Shown one piece after another: positions 59,352-64,000 of a stretch of DNA of 64,000 nucleotides. The position numbers were made by a program, and so were the translations under genes. This stretch comes from Providencia sp. PROV188 (GTDB lineage Bacteria > Pseudomonadota > Gammaproteobacteria > Enterobacterales > Enterobacteriaceae), in the NCBI RefSeq assembly GCF_027595165.1, contig NZ_CP097291.1:3348001-3412000 (forward strand). Direction: 5' to 3'. Under the pieces are notes generated by a model. The model did no database searches. It saw only the letters and a program-made list of their open reading frames with translations, and was not told where the DNA came from. Numbering within the stretch: position 1 is the stretch's first letter; every line of letters starts with the position of its first letter.

Positions 59352-60923
59352 TTAACTTCCAGGAGTAAAATAAATTGGTGATCCAGGTCCTACCGGTAAT
59401 CCCAAAATAAATACCCAGATAATAAAGAACAGAGACCAACCAATAAAGAAAATAATCGAGTATGGCAGCATCATTGAAACCAGAGTACCAATCCCTGCAT
59501 CTTTCTTATACTTGACGACAATGGCCATGATTAAGCCAAAATAGCTCATCATTGGCGTAATAATATTGGTCACTGAATCACCAATACGATAAGCCGCTTG
59601 GATAGTTTCAGGGGAATAGCCTGCCAACATTAACATTGGTACAAATATCGGTGCTGTCACAGCCCATTGTGCGGACGCGGAGCCAATCATTAAGTTAATA
59701 AAGGCACAAATCAGAATAAAGCCAACAAATAGTATTCCACCATGTAAATCAATACTATTTAAGAAATTAGCGCCTTTGACCGCAATCACTTGCCCAATGT
59801 TGGTCCAGCCAAAAAATGCAACGAACTGCGCCGCAAAGAAAATGATGACTAAATAGAGACCCAAAGTGCTCATTGCGCTTGCCATCGCATCAACCACATC
59901 TTTGTCGCTACGCATGGTTTTTGCAATATAGCCGTAAACAATTCCCGGAATCGCAAAGAAAATAAAGATAAACACCACGATTGCTTTTAAGAAAGGTGAA
60001 TTACTCACTAACCCAGTTTCTTGGTTACGTAAAATCCCACTTTCAGGCACCACCATTAAGGCTAATACTGCCGCTAATCCCCAGAAAGTCACCGATGCCC
60101 AGAACAACGCTTTTTTCTCAAGCGGTGTCACTTCAGCTGAGGCACGGAGTTTATCTTCATCTTCATCGACACCACCGCCCTGATAAGGGCCTAACTGCGG
60201 CTCCACGATTTTCTCTGTGATGAAATAACCCAAGATAGTGATCAAGAAAGTACTGGCAAACATAAAGTACCAGTTTGCTTCTGCCCCGACGATATAGGTG
60301 GGGTCAATAATTCGAGCTGCTTGCTGAGTGATCCCTGACAATAACGGATCCACTGTACCTAATAGTAAGTTCGCTGAATATCCACCGGATACCCCTGCAA
60401 ATGCAGCAGCAAGCCCAGCTAATGGATGGCGACCTAATGAATGGAAAATAATCGCAGCCAGTGGAATCAGTACCACATACCCGAGTTCTGCCGCGGTATT
60501 AGACATAATCCCAGCAAAAACAATCGCAACGGTGGTTAATTTACGAGGTGCTTTGATAACAATCAGACGCATTGCCGCAGATAATAAACCGGCACGTTCC
60601 GCGATCCCAACCCCTAAAAGAGCAACTAATACCGTGCCAAGAGGCGCGAACCCGGTAAAATTGGTGACCACATTAGACAGAATTTTACGGATGCCTTCCG
60701 CATCTAATAGGCTAACAATATGAATGATCCCGTCTTCAGCCCGACCTTTCGCACCTTCAGGGCGAGGATCCGGCACACTAATACCAAAATACTGACCAAC
60801 AGCGGAAGAGACTAATAAAATCCCAATTAAGATAATGAATAGAATAACAGGATGTGGCAGAGCATTTCCCAGCCACTCAACCGTTCGTAAAAAACGGCTA
60901 CCCTCTTGCCTTTTTTGTTCCAT
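59352..60923 (-). CDS. abgT: AbgT-family transporter
   Basis: A 523-residue polytopic membrane protein of the AbgT family: LGNALPHPVILFIILIGIL, the re-entrant-type motif ELGYVVLIPLAAIIF, and GSASAQWAVTAPIFVPMLML. Family members import p-aminobenzoyl-glutamate or export sulfonamide-like compounds. The abgAB hydrolase genes are not nearby, so the direction and substrate are uncertain. It is monocistronic. Confidence 0.85.
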   Translation of the reverse strand: MEQKRQEGSRFLRTVEWLGNALPHPVILFIILIGILLVSSAVGQYFGISVPDPRPEGAKGRAEDGIIHIVSLLDAEGIRKILSNVVTNFTGFAPLGTVLVALLGVGIAERAGLLSAAMRLIVIKAPRKLTTVAIVFAGIMSNTAAELGYVVLIPLAAIIFHSLGRHPLAGLAAAFAGVSGGYSANLLLGTVDPLLSGITQQAARIIDPTYIVGAEANWYFMFASTFLITILGYFITEKIVEPQLGPYQGGGVDEDEDKLRASAEVTPLEKKALFWASVTFWGLAAVLALMVVPESGILRNQETGLVSNSPFLKAIVVFIFIFFAIPGIVYGYIAKTMRSDKDVVDAMASAMSTLGLYLVIIFFAAQFVAFFGWTNIGQVIAVKGANFLNSIDLHGGILFVGFILICAFINLMIGSASAQWAVTAPIFVPMLMLAGYSPETIQAAYRIGDSVTNIITPMMSYFGLIMAIVVKYKKDAGIGTLVSMMLPYSIIFFIGWSLFFIIWVFILGLPVGPGSPIYFTPGS

Positions 60924-61380
60924 GAATTCTCCTTATAAACAAGAGAAATGAACATTACACAATGTTTTTCTCTTCACCTAATTACAAGCATATAAATTCA
61001 AACCAACAAATTTGATACAAATCGAATACATTAACCAACAATAAACGTACTGATAGTAAAAATAGAATATTTACTTTGTTAAATTTTATTTATGTTAAAA
61101 ATTAAAACCATAAAAATTAAATATCATAAAAATACAAAAATGTGGTCAAGCTAACATTTTAATAATATTAACCAACCATTTCTTATTATTTTTAACCAAA
61201 TAGATATCAAATTTCGTCGGTTTTATTCCATTTAATTCGATTAATACCTATTTTTACAGTTACAATAAATTTGAGTTAGATAAAACAAAGTAAAATACCA
61301 ATTAGCCTGATTAATGTACGTTTTTAATCTAGATTAATCAGCGCTATAATCGAAGCCTATTCACTACAGGGCGAGCCATA
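60924..61380. other. AT-rich divergent region between abgT and the DUF1992 gene
   Basis: About 460 bp of highly AT-rich DNA with no credible gene or strong regulatory motif. It must contain the promoters of both divergent genes. Confidence 0.55.
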
Positions 61381-61749
61381 ATGTCTGTCATTGATCTTTG
61401 GGCAGAGCGTCATATTCAAGACGCTTTAAATAAAGGGGAGTTATCCAATCTCAATGGTGAAGGGAAACCTTTGCAGCTTGATGATGACAGCCAAGTTCCT
61501 GAAGAATTAAGGGCGAGTTATCGTATTCTTAAAAATTCTGGGTATCTGCCGCCTGAACTGCAACAGAAAAAAGAAGCGTTGAATTTATGCCATATGCTGC
61601 AGCAACTCTCTGCTGATAACCCCAATTATGTTGCCATCAGCAAGCAATTGGCATTACTCGAACTAAAACTCAAGCAAGCAAATATCAATACCGACTTTTT
61701 ATATGGCGAATACGCCGTGACAATTTCAGAACACTTAGAGTCTAAATAG
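61381..61749 (+). CDS. yhdN: DUF1992 protein, YhdN-like
   Basis: A 122-residue soluble protein matching E. coli YhdN and the DNAJ-homologue C28-like DUF1992 domain: WAERHIQDALNKGELSNLNG, DDDSQVPEELRASYRILKNS and LELKLKQANINTDFLYG. The function is unknown. The stop is close to the convergent AraC-type gene. Confidence 0.88.
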   Translation: MSVIDLWAERHIQDALNKGELSNLNGEGKPLQLDDDSQVPEELRASYRILKNSGYLPPELQQKKEALNLCHMLQQLSADNPNYVAISKQLALLELKLKQANINTDFLYGEYAVTISEHLESK

Positions 61750-61756
61750 CGAAGAA

Positions 61757-62458
61757 TTAACGTTTGGGTAGGGATTGTAGGCGATATTCCTGAGGAGTTT
61801 TACCGTAAAACTTACGAAATGCTTGGCTAAAAGCAGAGTGAGAATCATACCCCACCAAGGTAGCAATATGTTCAATGGTTTGGTGAGTTAATAATAGACT
61901 TCCCGCGGCTTCCATCCGTTTTTGCAATAAAAATTGCATGACGGTGATCCCCATTTCAGCTTTCACCTTACGTTGTAAGGTACTGACTGACATATAAAAC
62001 GCGCAGGCAATGTCTTCGCAGCTTATAGGTAAATGCAGACGTAACTCCACCCAATGAACTAGCTCATCAACCCAACGGTTTTCTGGTTTTAACTGGGCTA
62101 ATAACAGGCGAGCAACGGCAAAGTTTTGTTCCGGTGCTTGCGGAAAGCGTTGCAACCAATTTAATAACCCCGCCGCCGCTGGCGTCAGCGTGAAATGCGT
62201 CATTTTTTCATTTAATGACCATTGCGCCGTTGCAGGCATTTCCAATACATAATTTTGATTCCCATCTTGTCCACTAAAAGCATGGCTAACACTCGGCGGG
62301 ATCACGACACCCTGACCTGCATTTAGCAGCCAGTGTTGACGATGCATATTGATTTCCATCGCCCCTGATAACGCAAATACCACCTGCCATTGCCCATCAT
62401 GTTGATGAGAAATAACCTCTTGAGAATATTGGCGATAGTGCAATTCAGGTAATAACAA
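61757..62458 (-). CDS. AraC-family regulator
   Basis: A 233-residue protein starting at a TTG supported by AGGAG six nt upstream. It has an N-terminal cupin-like sensor (SHQHDGQWQVVFALSG, IPPSVSHAFSG) and a C-terminal AraC double helix-turn-helix (ISCEDIACAFYMSVSTLQRK and IEHIATLVGYDSHSAFSQAF, ending RKFYGKTPQEYR). The target is unknown. CsaA and SMR genes lie upstream on the same strand. Confidence 0.88.
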   Translation of the reverse strand: MLLPELHYRQYSQEVISHQHDGQWQVVFALSGAMEINMHRQHWLLNAGQGVVIPPSVSHAFSGQDGNQNYVLEMPATAQWSLNEKMTHFTLTPAAAGLLNWLQRFPQAPEQNFAVARLLLAQLKPENRWVDELVHWVELRLHLPISCEDIACAFYMSVSTLQRKVKAEMGITVMQFLLQKRMEAAGSLLLTHQTIEHIATLVGYDSHSAFSQAFRKFYGKTPQEYRLQSLPKR

Positions 62459-62670
62459 GGCAAGCTCCTACTGGGTGGCATACAGTAGGAGTATACGGTT
62501 TTAATCAAAAAAATGCAGCCTGACAGCTTAGGTAGAGGGATAAAAGCGTGGTTTTTCCCTCTTTGTGTTATTAGGCGAAAATCAATAAATTGATTTTCCT
62601 CGTTAATTTTACAACCCAAACGAGCCATTTCCAAACCTGATGGGTTTGTCTATGGTCTGCGCCTTACGGC

Positions 62671-63006
62671 TTAAGCTAGGCGAGAACCATTCGGCACAGG
62701 TAGATTAAATTCAGCTAATACAATTGCACCTGTTTCATCAGGAGCACCTGTAATTAACACTTCAGATTTTATGCCAGCAATACGTTTAACTTCAAAATTA
62801 CACACACATAAAACCTGTTTACCAATTAAACTTTCAGGGGTGTAATGCACGGTAATTTGAGCGCTTGAACACTTAACTCCCAATTCCCCTAAATCCACTT
62901 CCATCACATAAGCGGGCTTTTTTGCTTTACTGTTTACTTCTGCACGAATAATCGTACCAACACGCATTTCCACTTTCGTAAAGTCGTCCCACTCAATAAT
63001 TTGCAT
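62671..63006 (-). CDS. csaA: CsaA-like tRNA-binding protein
   Basis: A 111-residue single OB-fold protein with VEMRVGTIIRAE, SSAQITVHYTPESLIGKQVL and RIAGIKSEVLITGA, as in Bacillus CsaA. It binds tRNA-like structures and has been reported to act as an export-related chaperone. It is unlike the E. coli YgjH branch in the SSAQIT block. Confidence 0.88.
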   Translation of the reverse strand: MQIIEWDDFTKVEMRVGTIIRAEVNSKAKKPAYVMEVDLGELGVKCSSAQITVHYTPESLIGKQVLCVCNFEVKRIAGIKSEVLITGAPDETGAIVLAEFNLPVPNGSRLA

Positions 63007-63168
63007 ATCTTTATTCCTAAATTAAACGATGGTAGTGGCTTAAATTAACATAGGATAGATAGCGGCTCTTAGCGTCAAACATTCATTTTATGTTGTGAAA
63101 CAGTCATTGATTATCACCTGATAATGGCAGGCAATAATCAATGGGTACAAGAGAGATAAAACGTGAAG

Positions 63169-63495
63169 TTACATATTTGAAAAAGTATTCATAATGATGC
63201 CGCCGGAGATAATTAATCCCATCGCGAAGACGGCTGGTACGTCTGGTTTTTGTTTATATAAAATCATCGAAACTAACGTCACACCGACAATACCAAACCC
63301 ACACCATAAAGAATACGCAACCCCAACAGGGATATACCCCATTGCACGTGTTAACGCGAAATAGCACAGGCAATAAGCCACAATCACTAAAATTGATGGG
63401 CCTAATTTGCTAAAGCTATTGGTTTTTTTGATCATCGATGTACCCGTGATTTCTGAACCAATTGATAATGCCAACCATAAAAATCCAGTAAACAT
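63169..63495 (-). CDS. SMR transporter, second subunit of a pair
   Basis: A 108-residue, four-helix small multidrug resistance protein with the essential Glu in GSEITGTSMIKKTNSFSKL and PVGVAYSLWCGFGIVG. It follows another SMR gene by 18 nt on the same strand, so the two probably form a paired heterodimer such as EbrAB or MdtJI types. The substrate is unknown. Confidence 0.88.
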   Translation of the reverse strand: MFTGFLWLALSIGSEITGTSMIKKTNSFSKLGPSILVIVAYCLCYFALTRAMGYIPVGVAYSLWCGFGIVGVTLVSMILYKQKPDVPAVFAMGLIISGGIIMNTFSNM

Positions 63496-63513
63496 AATAT
63501 TTCTCTCTTCTTA

Positions 63514-63927
63514 TTAATGAGCAACTTTGTTGGTTGAAGACAGTGACGCATCCGAATTTTCAGCCGGTTCCGCCTCATCCGAGCCCATTTTAGAAAACAG
63601 GTTCATAATCACGATCCCAGAGGCAATAACCCCCATCCCAATCATTGCCGCCATATCTGGGTGCTGCCCATAAAACAACATACCTAAAGTTGACACCATC
63701 AAAATACCGGTACCTGACCAAGTCGCATATGCTAACCCAACTGGAATATATTTTACTGCGCGAGAAAGAGAGTAATAACAGATAACATAAAGAATCACTA
63801 TCAGACCTAATAATAATGATTTAGTTGTTCCTTCACTATTATCGAACATTTTCAATGTGGATGTTGCTGAGGTTTCAGAAATAATAACCGCTAGCATCCA
63901 AAGCCATGATTTTGCTTTAGAAGACAT
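63514..63927 (-). CDS. SMR transporter, first subunit of a pair
   Basis: A 137-residue SMR protein with the Glu in ISETSATSTLKM and PVGLAYATWSGTGI. It has a hydrophilic C-terminal tail of about 25 residues (GSDEAEPAENSDASLSS) missing from its partner, and such a longer subunit is typical of paired SMR systems. Confidence 0.88.
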   Translation of the reverse strand: MSSKAKSWLWMLAVIISETSATSTLKMFDNSEGTTKSLLLGLIVILYVICYYSLSRAVKYIPVGLAYATWSGTGILMVSTLGMLFYGQHPDMAAMIGMGVIASGIVIMNLFSKMGSDEAEPAENSDASLSSTNKVAH

Positions 63928-64000
63928 AGATAATACTCCTACATAGATAGATGTTTAAAATATTAAATTGAAATAAAATTTATTTTTTTAGAGACTTTAA

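Overview
The window looks like chromosomal DNA of an enteric gammaproteobacterium in the Proteus-Providencia-Morganella group, most likely Providencia. The reasons are the gene order frdCD ... sugE ... efp/epmB-yjeI-groELS-fxsA-aspA-dcuA ... yjdC-tRNA-Phe, which follows the E. coli 94-min region, housekeeping proteins close to E. coli, a fairly low G+C content, an ERIC repeat, and two MrpJ-like fimbria/motility regulators. The genus is an inference from these features. I see no insertion sequence, prophage, integrase, CRISPR array or rRNA gene.

Layout. 1-6.6 kb: end of the fumarate reductase operon, then a drug-efflux stretch: tetR/tetA with two tet operators, a TetR-type regulator, an HxlR regulator with a divergent MFS pump, sugE behind a guanidine-II (mini-ykkC) riboswitch, and eamA. 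6.9-18 kb: core metabolism and translation: cstA-ybdD with an ERIC element between them, efp and epmB (EF-P and one of its modification enzymes), yjeI, groEL-groES behind a heat-shock promoter, fxsA, aspA and dcuA.

18-38.6 kb: an accessory block where E. coli carries cutA-dsbD. It begins and ends with an MrpJ-like XRE regulator. Inside are a chaperone-usher fimbrial locus (five pilin-like proteins, three chaperones, one usher, and a Sel1/SPOR protein), a compact seven-gene minus-strand lipid-type operon (KAS III, extended SDR reductase, metallo-beta-lactamase-fold hydrolase, ANL adenylating enzyme, PAP2-family protein, sterol-desaturase-family and fatty-acid-desaturase-family di-iron enzymes), and a glycerate kinase. 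The lipid operon is the best candidate for an undescribed system: the genes are chained by 4-nt start/stop overlaps, and the set resembles OleA-OleD-OleC chemistry with extra membrane steps.

38.7-49 kb: yjdC, tRNA-Phe, a csc-type sucrose regulon (cscK-cscR divergent from cscB-cscA, with two identical palindromic operators), and an RpiR regulator-PTS EIICB-fumarase-superfamily lyase locus of unknown substrate. 49-64 kb: a subtilase autotransporter, an Rpn-family nuclease gene with a well-placed internal start that could encode an intragenic antitoxin, ugpBAECQ with a Pho box, an AbgT transporter, a DUF1992 protein, an AraC regulator, CsaA and a pair of SMR transporters.
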